The translations under genes and the position numbers were made by a program. DNA of 64,000 nucleotides, from contig JAUIFO010000002.1 of the NCBI GenBank assembly GCA_030430385.1, forward strand, positions 1 through 64,000. The letters run 5' to 3'. Of this stretch, positions 38,553-45,883 are shown in pieces. The notes below the pieces were generated by a model that was not told the origin of the DNA, did no database searches, and saw only the letters and a list, made by a program, of their open reading frames with translations. This DNA comes from Bacteroidia bacterium. Its GTDB lineage: Bacteria > Bacteroidota > Bacteroidia > Flavobacteriales > Flavobacteriaceae. Position 1 is the stretch's first letter. The number at the start of each line of letters is the position of its first letter.

Positions 38553-38596
38553 GTAACTTATGTTACTGTCAATTATCAAATTAAGCAATAGTTTTG
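38553..38596 (+). promoter_or_regulatory. Crp/Fnr-type operator and -7 element, site c
   Basis: Operator GTAACTTATGTTAC (38553-38566) is perfect. The -7 element TAGTTTTG (38589-38596), a full TAnnTTTG match, begins 36 bp after the operator start. It precedes the second CstB-like gene and the single rhodanese. Confidence 0.78.
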
Positions 38597-38618
38597 AACT
38601 TTCTCTTAATTATAAATT

Positions 38619-40028
38619 ATGAAAATAGAACAAATATATACTGGATGTCTTGCTCAAGGTGCTTACTACATTGAAAGTAATGGAGAGGTTGCAATAATAG
38701 ATCCTCTTAGAGAAGTACAACCCTACATCGATAAGGCCAAAGCAAACAATGCTGAGATTAAATACATTTTTGAAACACACTTTCATGCTGATTTCGTAAG
38801 TGGTCATGTTACCCTATCAAAAAAAACAGGTGCGCCTATCATTTATGGACCATTAGCAAACCCAAGTTTTGATGCAATCATTGCTGAAGATAAACAAGAA
38901 TTCAAACTTGGAGACATCACCATTGTAGTGCTACATACACCTGGTCATACCATGGAAAGTACTGTCTATTTACTCAAGGATAAAAATGGTAAGGATCATG
39001 CAATATTTAGTGGCGACACTTTATTTTTAGGTGATGTTGGACGACCTGATCTTGCACAAAAAGCTGGAGAGATCACAGAAGAAGACTTGGCGAGTTATTT
39101 ATTTGATAGCTTACGAAATAAAATCATGCCTTTAAATGATGATGTAATTGTGTATCCAGCGCATGGTGCAGGTTCTGCTTGCGGAAAAAACCTAAGCAAA
39201 GAGACTGTTGACACCTTAGGAAATCAGAAAAGAAGCAATTATGCGCTTCGATCAGATATGACTAAAGAAGAATTCATTAAAGAGGTTACTGATGGTCTTT
39301 TACCTCCTCCCGATTATTTTCCGTTGAATGTAAAACTGAATAAGGAAGGTTATGAAGATTTTCAAGAGGTATTAAAACGAAGTGCCATTGCACTATCACC
39401 AGATGCTTTTGAAACTGCTGCAAATGAAACAGAAGCTGTGGTATTAGATGTTCGTCATCAATCAGATTTTGCAAAAGGTCACATTCCTCGTTCTATTTTT
39501 ATTGGATTAGATGGCAATTTTGCGCCTTGGGTAGGTGCTTTAATTGCAGACGTACAACAACCCATACTACTTGTTACTGAAAAAGGAAGAGAAACAGAAG
39601 CTATAAAACGTTTATCTCGTGTTGGCTTTGACAATACGTTAGGGTATCTAGAGGGCGGATTTGAAGCATGGAAAAAAGCTTCAAAAGAATATGATACTGT
39701 AAGTTCTGTACCAGCAACTACATTTAAAAAATCTTTTATTTGTGAAGATATTCCTGTCTTCGACGTAAGAAAAAAGGGTGAGTTTTTGTCTGAGCATGTC
39801 ATTAATGCTCATCATACACCTTTAGATTATATCAATGATCATCTTTCAGAATTTCCAGATCACAAACCGTTTTATGTGCATTGTGCAGGTGGTTATAGAA
39901 GTATGATTGCAGCATCTATTCTTAAAAGTAGAGGGATTCACAACCTTATTGATATACAAGGCGGATTTAAAGCTATAAAAGAAACAGGTGTAGCGATTAC
40001 AGATTACGTATGTCCTTCAACACTTTAA
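38619..40028 (+). CDS. CstB-like persulfide dioxygenase-rhodanese, paralog 2
   Basis: This 469-residue protein has the same domain order as its neighbour at 37038: dioxygenase with THFHAD (His54, His56, Asp58), His110, Asp133 and His182, a Cys-less middle rhodanese (LLVTEKGRE), and an active C-terminal rhodanese with Cys422 in HCAGGYRS. The metal and sulfur-transfer residues are all kept, so both paralogs should be active. Differences are spread through the sequence, so the duplication is not recent. It is followed 10 bp later by a single-domain rhodanese in the same operon. The role is persulfide oxidation in the cytoplasm. Confidence 0.9.
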   Translation: MKIEQIYTGCLAQGAYYIESNGEVAIIDPLREVQPYIDKAKANNAEIKYIFETHFHADFVSGHVTLSKKTGAPIIYGPLANPSFDAIIAEDKQEFKLGDITIVVLHTPGHTMESTVYLLKDKNGKDHAIFSGDTLFLGDVGRPDLAQKAGEITEEDLASYLFDSLRNKIMPLNDDVIVYPAHGAGSACGKNLSKETVDTLGNQKRSNYALRSDMTKEEFIKEVTDGLLPPPDYFPLNVKLNKEGYEDFQEVLKRSAIALSPDAFETAANETEAVVLDVRHQSDFAKGHIPRSIFIGLDGNFAPWVGALIADVQQPILLVTEKGRETEAIKRLSRVGFDNTLGYLEGGFEAWKKASKEYDTVSSVPATTFKKSFICEDIPVFDVRKKGEFLSEHVINAHHTPLDYINDHLSEFPDHKPFYVHCAGGYRSMIAASILKSRGIHNLIDIQGGFKAIKETGVAITDYVCPSTL

Positions 40029-40038
40029 ACCTATACTA

Positions 40039-40356
40039 ATGATAAACTTAACACAAGAAGAATGGATGTCTCAATTAAATGAGGATGAAAATGCCATTAT
40101 TATAGATGCCAGAAGACCTGATGAATGGGTAAAAGGAATTCAAGAAAATGCATTAATGATGAACATTATGAATGTAAGTAGTTTTCAGCAACAAGCTTAT
40201 CAGCTAAATCCTGATAAAAATTATTATGTCTATTGCAGAAGTGGTGTTCGAAGTTTAAAAGCTTGCCAAGAGCTAGAACGATTAGGATTAAATACAACAT
40301 ATAATCTTTTAGGTGGTATGCTGGATTGGAAAGGCAAAACAGTTATCCCTAATTGA
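40039..40356 (+). CDS. Single-domain rhodanese (sulfurtransferase)
   Basis: This 105-residue cytoplasmic protein is one rhodanese domain with the active-site loop YCRSGVRS (Cys at about 74) and the N-terminal IIDARRPDEW motif. Rhodaneses of this size move sulfane sulfur between thiosulfate, glutathione-type persulfides and proteins such as TusA. It starts 10 bp after the second CstB-like gene and is followed by a terminator, so it probably supplies or takes sulfur from that enzyme. Confidence 0.92.
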   Translation: MINLTQEEWMSQLNEDENAIIIDARRPDEWVKGIQENALMMNIMNVSSFQQQAYQLNPDKNYYVYCRSGVRSLKACQELERLGLNTTYNLLGGMLDWKGKTVIPN

Positions 40357-40378
40357 TTTTTTTTGGTTGGTTAGAAGT

Positions 40379-40411
40379 AAAAAGGAAGTGTTTTATAACA
40401 TTTCCTTTTTA
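40379..40411 (+). terminator. Intrinsic terminator after CstB2-rhodanese operon
   Basis: A 14-bp stem AAAAAGGAAGTGTT / AACATTTCCTTTTT (one G-U pair) with a TTAT loop, 22 bases after the rhodanese stop. Confidence 0.85.
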
Positions 40412-40444
40412 CATTAGTACGCATTTTGAAGACAACACATTACA

Positions 40445-41029
40445 ATGATAGATTTATCTGAAACATTCTGGAACAATCGTTATCTAAATAACGATATAGG
40501 TTGGGATCTAGGTAAAATTTCAACGCCATTAAAATCATACTTTGATCAGCTAAATGATTATGATTTGAAAATTCTAATTCCAGGTGGTGGCAACTCTTAT
40601 GAGGCTGAATATTTACACCTTTTAGGCTTTACTGATGTGTATGTAGTAGATGTTTCAGAAAAAGCACTATTAAATCTCAAATCAAGAGTGCCTTCATTTC
40701 CATCGTCTCATTTAATTCACTGTGATTTTTTTGATATAAATATGAGCTTTGACCTCATTGTTGAGCAAACTTTTTTTTGTGCCATCCATCCTTCATTACG
40801 TAACCTATATGCTAAACAAGTAAATAAACTATTAAATACAGGTGGAAAAATTGTAGGTCTTCTTTTCAATACACCTTTGTATACAGACCATCCTCCTTTT
40901 GGTGGCAATAAAGAGGAATATCTAAAGTATTTCCAACCGCTTTTTCATATCAAAATTTTGGCACCTTGTTACAATTCTGTTGAAAGCAGATCTGGAAAAG
41001 AACTATTTATGATATTATTAAAAAAATAG
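40445..41029 (+). CDS. TPMT/HOL-type thiol (halide) S-methyltransferase
   Basis: This 194-residue class I SAM-dependent methyltransferase resembles the thiopurine methyltransferase and plant HOL/HTMT group. It has an N-terminal FWNNRYLNNDIGWDLGK, the SAM motif ILIPGGGNSYEAEYL (about 43-57) and VEQTFFCAIHPSLR with PPFGG further on, all characteristic of that group. Members methylate thiols, bisulfide or halides. Placed between a persulfide dioxygenase operon and a sulfide:quinone oxidoreductase, methylation of hydrogen sulfide or a small thiol is a reasonable inference. It follows a terminator by 33 bp and has no operator of the GTAAC type, so its regulation is unclear. Confidence 0.85.
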   Translation: MIDLSETFWNNRYLNNDIGWDLGKISTPLKSYFDQLNDYDLKILIPGGGNSYEAEYLHLLGFTDVYVVDVSEKALLNLKSRVPSFPSSHLIHCDFFDINMSFDLIVEQTFFCAIHPSLRNLYAKQVNKLLNTGGKIVGLLFNTPLYTDHPPFGGNKEEYLKYFQPLFHIKILAPCYNSVESRSGKELFMILLKK

Positions 41030-41124
41030 CCCTCCAATCTTAATATTTACTCCCTCTTTTCAATCCCTGTAAATTCTATAAACTAAAGCTAACAAAAGTT
41101 GTGTTACTCATAGTAGTCTATTAT

Positions 41125-41168
41125 GTAACAAATGTTACTGAATAAAAACTATGTTCCACTTAAATTTA
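41125..41168 (+). promoter_or_regulatory. Crp/Fnr-type operator and -7 element, site d
   Basis: Operator GTAACAAATGTTAC (41125-41138) is perfect. The -7 element TAAATTTA (41161-41168) begins 36 bp after the operator start. It precedes the sulfide:quinone oxidoreductase gene at 41192. A further half site GTTAC lies at 41103. Confidence 0.72.
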
Positions 41169-41191
41169 TGAAATTTTAAAACTAACTAGCT

Positions 41192-42502
41192 ATGAGCAAA
41201 CATCATCAAATCTTAATTATAGGAGGTGGAACAGCAGGTATAATGGCTGCTGCTCAACTTTTAAAACAAGATCACACTCTAGATATTGGTTTAATTGAAC
41301 CAGCAACGACACATTATTATCAACCAGCATGGACTCTAGTAGGTGCAGGAACTTATGATTTTGATAAAACTGCAAAACCTATGGCAGATGTAATGCCTAA
41401 AGGAGTCAACTGGATAAAAGACTATGCCTCTGGTTTTAATCCAGAAATAAACTCTGTTTCTACTAAATCTAGTGGCGATATAACTTATGATTACTTAGTG
41501 GTAGCTCCAGGATTAGCTTATGATTTTTCACTAGTTCCTGGACTTGGAGATGCCATTGATAAAGGCGTTGTTTGTAGCAACTACACAGATCCAAAACACA
41601 CTTGGGACGTTATTAAAAACTTTAAAGGAGGCACAGCCTTATTTACACAACCTACAACTCCAATTAAATGTGGAGGCGCTCCACAAAAGATCATGTACCT
41701 AGCAGAAAGTCATTTCAGAAAAAGTAATGTAAGAGCTAAAACCGATGTTATATTTGCTACTGCAGGAAGTGTCATTTTTGGTGTTAAACCTGTTGCTAAA
41801 ACTTTAATGGAAGTGGTTGATAGAAAAGATATAAACTTACGATTTCATCATAAACTAGTAGCTATTGATGCTGAAAAACAAATCGCTTGGTATGAATTAG
41901 GTAAAGATATATCTGCTGGTGGATGTGTGGTGATGTCAAGTGAAGAAAATGGTGAAGAGGTCATTGATAAAGATTTTCAATACAATTATAAAGATGTTAA
42001 AGTCACTATTGAAGGGAATCGCTATGGTATTCACTACGATATGCTACATACAGCGCCTCCATCAGTAGCTCCAAAATTTATACAAGATTCTTCTTTGGTC
42101 AATGATGCTAAGTGGTTAGATGTAGATCATCACAGTATGCAACACAATAAGTACGCAAATATTTTTGGTTTAGGTGACGTATGCGCCTTGCCAACCGCAA
42201 AAACAGGAGCTGCTATTAGAAAGCAAGTGCCTATTGTGGTTGATAACTTGTTGTTACTAATAAAACATGACAGAATCGGAGAAAAATCTTATAATGGATA
42301 TTCTTCTTGTCCACTAGTAACAGATTATGGGAAAATGGTACTGGCCGAGTTTGATTATGACAAGAACTTTATTCCTGATCCAAAATTAAAACAAATGCTT
42401 ATATCCGACTCTTCAAAAGAGCATTGGCGACTTTGGATGTTAAAAAAATACATGCTACCATACTTATACTGGAGTAAAATGCTTAAAGGACAAGATGTCT
42501 AA
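41192..42502 (+). CDS. sqr: Sulfide:quinone oxidoreductase, type II (SQOR-like)
   Basis: This 436-residue flavoprotein oxidises sulfide and passes electrons to (mena)quinone, leaving sulfur as persulfide or polysulfide. The FAD-binding GGGTAG (11-16) is at the N-terminus. The redox Cys pair is Cys160 in TTPIKCGGAPQK and Cys373 in YSSCPLVTDYGKMVLAEFDY, both in contexts that closely match mitochondrial SQOR (type II). FGLGDVCALPTAKTGAA is the second FAD-binding motif. The C-terminus has aromatic amphipathic stretches (LKKYMLPYLYWSK) suited to membrane association. It is the sole gene between operator d and a terminator and would supply persulfide to the two CstB-like proteins. Confidence 0.93.
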   Translation: MSKHHQILIIGGGTAGIMAAAQLLKQDHTLDIGLIEPATTHYYQPAWTLVGAGTYDFDKTAKPMADVMPKGVNWIKDYASGFNPEINSVSTKSSGDITYDYLVVAPGLAYDFSLVPGLGDAIDKGVVCSNYTDPKHTWDVIKNFKGGTALFTQPTTPIKCGGAPQKIMYLAESHFRKSNVRAKTDVIFATAGSVIFGVKPVAKTLMEVVDRKDINLRFHHKLVAIDAEKQIAWYELGKDISAGGCVVMSSEENGEEVIDKDFQYNYKDVKVTIEGNRYGIHYDMLHTAPPSVAPKFIQDSSLVNDAKWLDVDHHSMQHNKYANIFGLGDVCALPTAKTGAAIRKQVPIVVDNLLLLIKHDRIGEKSYNGYSSCPLVTDYGKMVLAEFDYDKNFIPDPKLKQMLISDSSKEHWRLWMLKKYMLPYLYWSKMLKGQDV

Positions 42503-42520
42503 TGTATGGTGCGATTAATA

Positions 42521-42556
42521 GCAAAAAGGTGTAATTTTAACGTTACACCTTTTTAA
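42521..42556 (+). terminator. Intrinsic terminator after sqr, 10 bp before the next start codon
   Basis: A perfect 12-bp stem AAAAAGGTGTAA / TTACACCTTTTT with an 8-base loop. The next gene starts at 42567 with no room for a separate promoter after the hairpin. Confidence 0.8.
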
Positions 42557-42566
42557 ATAAATTCTT

Positions 42567-43280
42567 ATGAAATACTTAAAAATAACATTCGTTACAGTTG
42601 TACTTCTTTCATTAAGCTGTATGTCTAAACAAAATGAATCAAGATCTCAAAGTGATGTTGTCTCCGTTGCTGCAATGAAAGATGTTATGTGGAAGGGAGA
42701 GCTTTATGGCAAGGTATTGTTGGACACCTTAGATAAATCTGGGCTCTATGGTTTAGGTCCTGTAGAATATTTAAAAGGCGAGTTGTTAATTGTTGATGGA
42801 AAATCGTATAAGTCTGAAGTTCTTTCAGATTCAACAATGAGTGTACAAGAAACCTATCAAGTTAAAGCACCATTTTTTGTATACGGAAATGTGTCGAAGT
42901 GGGATAAAGAACCAATAGATAACTCTGTAAAAAACCTTAAAGACCTTGAAGAATCCCTAAATATAAAAGCAACTAAATTCACAACACCTTTTGTATTTAA
43001 ATTAAAAGGAACTGTGTCAATGGCTAAAATTCATATTCAAAACCTACCTAGTGGCTCTACTGTGAGTTCACCAAAAGAGGCTCATGTTGGACAAACAAAT
43101 TACACCATAGAGAACGAAGCTGTAGAGATAATTGGATTTTATTCAACAGAACACAAAGGTATTTTTACCCATCATGATACAAATATGCATCTGCATTTGA
43201 TTACTGAAGATCGTCTTAAAATGGGACATTTAGATAGGGTTGTTTTTGAAGAAGGAATGCAACTTTACCTTCCCAAATGA
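42567..43280 (+). CDS. Acetolactate decarboxylase-like lipoprotein
   Basis: This 237-residue protein matches acetolactate decarboxylase (BudA/AlsD), which converts 2-acetolactate to acetoin. LDKSGLYGLGPVEYLKGELLIVDGK (split across about 57-81) matches the family's GT/GL-glutamate region, and the zinc ligands appear as HHDTNMHLHLITED followed by GHLD. Unlike classic cytoplasmic enzymes it begins with a lipoprotein signal (LLSLSC, Cys18), so it should be exported. The gene starts 10 bp after the sqr terminator and overlaps the ICMT-like gene by 4 bp. Its place in a sulfur locus is unexplained, and the true substrate may differ. Confidence 0.85.
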   Translation: MKYLKITFVTVVLLSLSCMSKQNESRSQSDVVSVAAMKDVMWKGELYGKVLLDTLDKSGLYGLGPVEYLKGELLIVDGKSYKSEVLSDSTMSVQETYQVKAPFFVYGNVSKWDKEPIDNSVKNLKDLEESLNIKATKFTTPFVFKLKGTVSMAKIHIQNLPSGSTVSSPKEAHVGQTNYTIENEAVEIIGFYSTEHKGIFTHHDTNMHLHLITEDRLKMGHLDRVVFEEGMQLYLPK

Positions 43281-43732
43281 AGATCAACATAAAAGATATT
43301 ATTTACGTAAGCCTACAAGTATTACTTCTTATAGCCTATCTATTTAACATTAACATACTACACTTTAAACCTCTAAAATTTGTGTCTGTTCTTGGACTAA
43401 TATTATTTGTGTTAGGAATTATTATAAGTATTATAGCAATACTACAACTACGTAAAAGTTTATCGCCTTTTCCTTCTCCTAGATCAAATACACAATTGAT
43501 CACTGAAGGGTTATATAAATATATAAGACATCCAATCTATTCAGGAATAATTCTTATAACCTTTGGTTTCAGCTTATACGAAGCCTCCTTTTATAAAATT
43601 ATGATATCTATTTTGCTTTACACATTGTTGCATTTTAAATCATTATATGAAGAAAAAAAACTAACAATTAAGTTTCACGATTATAAAGATTATAGAAATT
43701 TTACAGGACGCTTTTTTCCAAAATTTAAGTAG
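43277..43732 (+). CDS. ICMT-like integral membrane methyltransferase
   Basis: This 151-residue membrane protein has about four transmembrane helices and the isoprenylcysteine carboxyl methyltransferase-family signature YKYIRHPIYSGIILITFGFS, plus the C-terminal YEEKKLTIKFHDYKDYRNFTGRFFP SAM-binding end. The family includes enzymes that methylate small thiols (MddA makes dimethyl sulfide from methanethiol) as well as many of unknown substrate. It overlaps the previous gene by 4 bp (ATGA), so the two are coupled. In this setting thiol or sulfide methylation is possible, but this is only inference. Confidence 0.82.
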   Translation: MKINIKDIIYVSLQVLLLIAYLFNINILHFKPLKFVSVLGLILFVLGIIISIIAILQLRKSLSPFPSPRSNTQLITEGLYKYIRHPIYSGIILITFGFSLYEASFYKIMISILLYTLLHFKSLYEEKKLTIKFHDYKDYRNFTGRFFPKFK

Positions 43733-43733
43733 T

Positions 43734-43777
43734 GTAACCTTTGTTACTGTCTATGGTTAATCTATAGTTTATTTTTA
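43734..43777 (+). promoter_or_regulatory. Crp/Fnr-type operator and -7 element, site e
   Basis: Operator GTAACCTTTGTTAC (43734-43747) is perfect and starts 1 bp after the stop of the ICMT-like gene. The -7 element TATTTTTA (43770-43777) begins 36 bp after the operator start. It precedes the peroxiredoxin and cydAB genes. Confidence 0.75.
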
Positions 43778-43813
43778 TAAAAATAATTTTATTAATAATT
43801 AAAAACTATAGAA

Positions 43814-44476
43814 ATGCATCTAGAAAACACACAACAACAGACAAATACAATGCCTAGAATTGGGGATAACGCTCCAGATTTTGAGGCACTAACTACAAAA
43901 GGACAAATAAAGTTATCAGAATTTGCTCAAGACAAATGGATTGTAATGTTTTCACATCCCGCAGATTTCACTCCAGTATGTACCACTGAAATGAGCGGTT
44001 TTGCCAACAAAAAAGCAGAATTTGAAGCATTAAATACCGAATTATTAGGCTTGAGTATTGACAGTATTCATGCGCATTTAGGATGGGTTCAAAATGTTAG
44101 AGAAACTACTGGAGTATATTTTGACTTTCCTATTATTGCTGACTTAGATATGAAAGTGTCTAAGTTATATGGAATGCTACAACCTAACGAAAGTGAAACA
44201 GCTGCTGTAAGAGCTGTGTTTTTTATAGATCCTAAAAAGAAAATCCGTCTAATCATGTACTATCCGCTAAATGTTGGAAGAAATATGGATGAAATTTTAA
44301 GAGCCTTAGAAGCATTACAAACTTCAGACAAACACGGTGTTGCAATGCCATTAAATTGGAAAAAAGGAGACAAAGTGATTTGTCCTCCACCAAAATCTCT
44401 TGAAGCACTTAATTCTAGATTAGCAGATGATACTCTAGAAAAAACAACCTGGTACTTAGCTAAAAAAGATATTTAA
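43814..44476 (+). CDS. Prx6-type (1-Cys) peroxiredoxin
   Basis: This 220-residue thiol peroxidase belongs to the Prx6 group: HPADFTPVCTTE contains the peroxidatic Cys56, and the long C-terminal domain (about 160-220) with MPLNWKKGDKVICPPP is typical. A C-terminal Cys (about 190) is present but is not in the usual resolving position of 2-Cys enzymes. It reduces hydrogen peroxide, organic peroxides and probably persulfides in the cytoplasm. It lies directly behind operator e, so it should be induced with the sulfide-oxidation genes. A terminator separates it from cydA. Confidence 0.93.
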   Translation: MHLENTQQQTNTMPRIGDNAPDFEALTTKGQIKLSEFAQDKWIVMFSHPADFTPVCTTEMSGFANKKAEFEALNTELLGLSIDSIHAHLGWVQNVRETTGVYFDFPIIADLDMKVSKLYGMLQPNESETAAVRAVFFIDPKKKIRLIMYYPLNVGRNMDEILRALEALQTSDKHGVAMPLNWKKGDKVICPPPKSLEALNSRLADDTLEKTTWYLAKKDI

Positions 44477-44489
44477 ATTGTAACTTTTT

Positions 44490-44515
44490 AAGGTGTTTAA
44501 AAAACACCTTTTTTT
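44490..44515 (+). terminator. Intrinsic terminator between peroxiredoxin and cydA
   Basis: A perfect 9-bp stem AAGGTGTTT / AAACACCTT with a 3-base loop and T-run, ending 10 bases before the cydA ATG. cydAB would then depend on read-through or on a promoter overlapping the hairpin. Confidence 0.78.
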
Positions 44516-44525
44516 ATTTTAAATC

Positions 44526-45872
44526 ATGGATACAGAAATTCTTGCACGAATACAATTTGCCTTTACTATTGCATTTCATTATATCTATCCTCCTCTTAGT
44601 ATTGGGCTGGGTTTACTTATGGTAATCTTTGAAGGTCTATATTTAAAAACAGGTCTCAAACATTATGAAACATTAACGCGTTTTTGGCTAAAACTATTTG
44701 CCATTACTTTCGGTATTGGTGTGGCTACAGGTATTATAATGGAATTTGAATTTGGTACAAATTGGTCTGTATATTCAAAATATGTTGGTGATATATTTGG
44801 AAGTGCTCTAGCTGCTGAAGGTTTATTTGCCTTTGGATTAGAAAGTACCTTTTTAGGAATTTTACTTTTTGGTTGGAATCGAGTATCTCCAAAAACACAC
44901 TTTATATCTACTATAGGCGTTTTTTTAGGCTCAATGTTTTCGGCAGTATGGATTGTAGTAGCCAATAGCTGGCAACAAACTCCTGCTGGTTATCATATTG
45001 TAGGCGAAGGGCTTAATGCTCGTGCAGAAGTTACCGATTTTTGGGCTATGGTATTTAACCCTTCAAGTGTAGATAGAATAATTCATGTTTGGCAAGGAGC
45101 TTTTTTAGCTGGTGCTTTTTTAGTGTTAAGTGTCCATGCGTATTATCTATTAAAAGGAAAGTATATCGAATTATCTCAAAAAGCATTCAAAATAGCCTTG
45201 GTTGTTGCTACTGTTATTTCTTTATCACAATTAGTATCTGGTCATAGTTCTGCCGATGGTGTCGCTAAAAATCAACCTGCTAAGCTGGCTGCAATGGAAG
45301 GGCATTACGAGACATCTGGACCTGCAGATTTATATCTTTTGGGTTGGGTAAATAATGATACTCAAGAAGTAACAGGTTTAAAAATTTCTGGAGGTTTATC
45401 ATATTTAATACATCAAGATTTTAAAGCCGACGTAAAGGGTTTGAATGCTTTTAATAAAGAAGATCAGCCAACACAAGTAAATGCCGTATTTCAATTCTAT
45501 CATATTATGATTGCAATAGGCATATTTTTAATCGGTATTACACTATATGCTTGTGTATTGTGGTGGCGCGGAACGCTATTTGACTCAAAGTGGTTATTAA
45601 AGATTTTTGCCTTCTCGGTTATATTACCTCAAATAGCTAATCAAGCAGGATGGTTTGCTGCTGAAATGGGTAGACAGCCTTGGGTGGTTTACGGACATTT
45701 GAGAACTAGTGATGCCTTTTCACAAGAAGTTTCTTCAAATCAAATCTTATTTTCTTTGATTATGTTCTTTTTTATTTACAGCTTACTGTTTTTATTATTT
45801 ATTTATTCAATGCACAAAAAGATAAAGAAAGGCCCTTTTGAAGAAGCTAAAAAAGAAATGCAACTTACTTAA
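44526..45872 (+). CDS. cydA: Cytochrome bd ubiquinol/menaquinol oxidase subunit I
   Basis: CydA carries hemes b558, b595 and d and oxidises quinol with oxygen as acceptor. The 448-residue protein has about nine transmembrane helices; FAFTIAFHYIYPPLSIG contains the heme-b595/d ligand His18, FGIGVATGIIMEFEFGTNW holds the conserved Glu in helix III, and EMGRQPWVVYG is the GRQPW motif of the quinol-oxidising Q loop, which is of the short type. cydB follows 11 bp later. Bd oxidases resist sulfide inhibition far better than heme-copper oxidases, which fits its position in a sulfide-oxidation locus. Confidence 0.95.
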   Translation: MDTEILARIQFAFTIAFHYIYPPLSIGLGLLMVIFEGLYLKTGLKHYETLTRFWLKLFAITFGIGVATGIIMEFEFGTNWSVYSKYVGDIFGSALAAEGLFAFGLESTFLGILLFGWNRVSPKTHFISTIGVFLGSMFSAVWIVVANSWQQTPAGYHIVGEGLNARAEVTDFWAMVFNPSSVDRIIHVWQGAFLAGAFLVLSVHAYYLLKGKYIELSQKAFKIALVVATVISLSQLVSGHSSADGVAKNQPAKLAAMEGHYETSGPADLYLLGWVNNDTQEVTGLKISGGLSYLIHQDFKADVKGLNAFNKEDQPTQVNAVFQFYHIMIAIGIFLIGITLYACVLWWRGTLFDSKWLLKIFAFSVILPQIANQAGWFAAEMGRQPWVVYGHLRTSDAFSQEVSSNQILFSLIMFFFIYSLLFLLFIYSMHKKIKKGPFEEAKKEMQLT

Positions 45873-45883
45873 ACTAGATAACT

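Noticed and set aside
44478..44490. A seventh GTAAC-type operator before cydA
   Set aside because: Only the left half GTAAC is present; the right half at the correct spacing is missing and there is no -7 element at the 36-bp phase.
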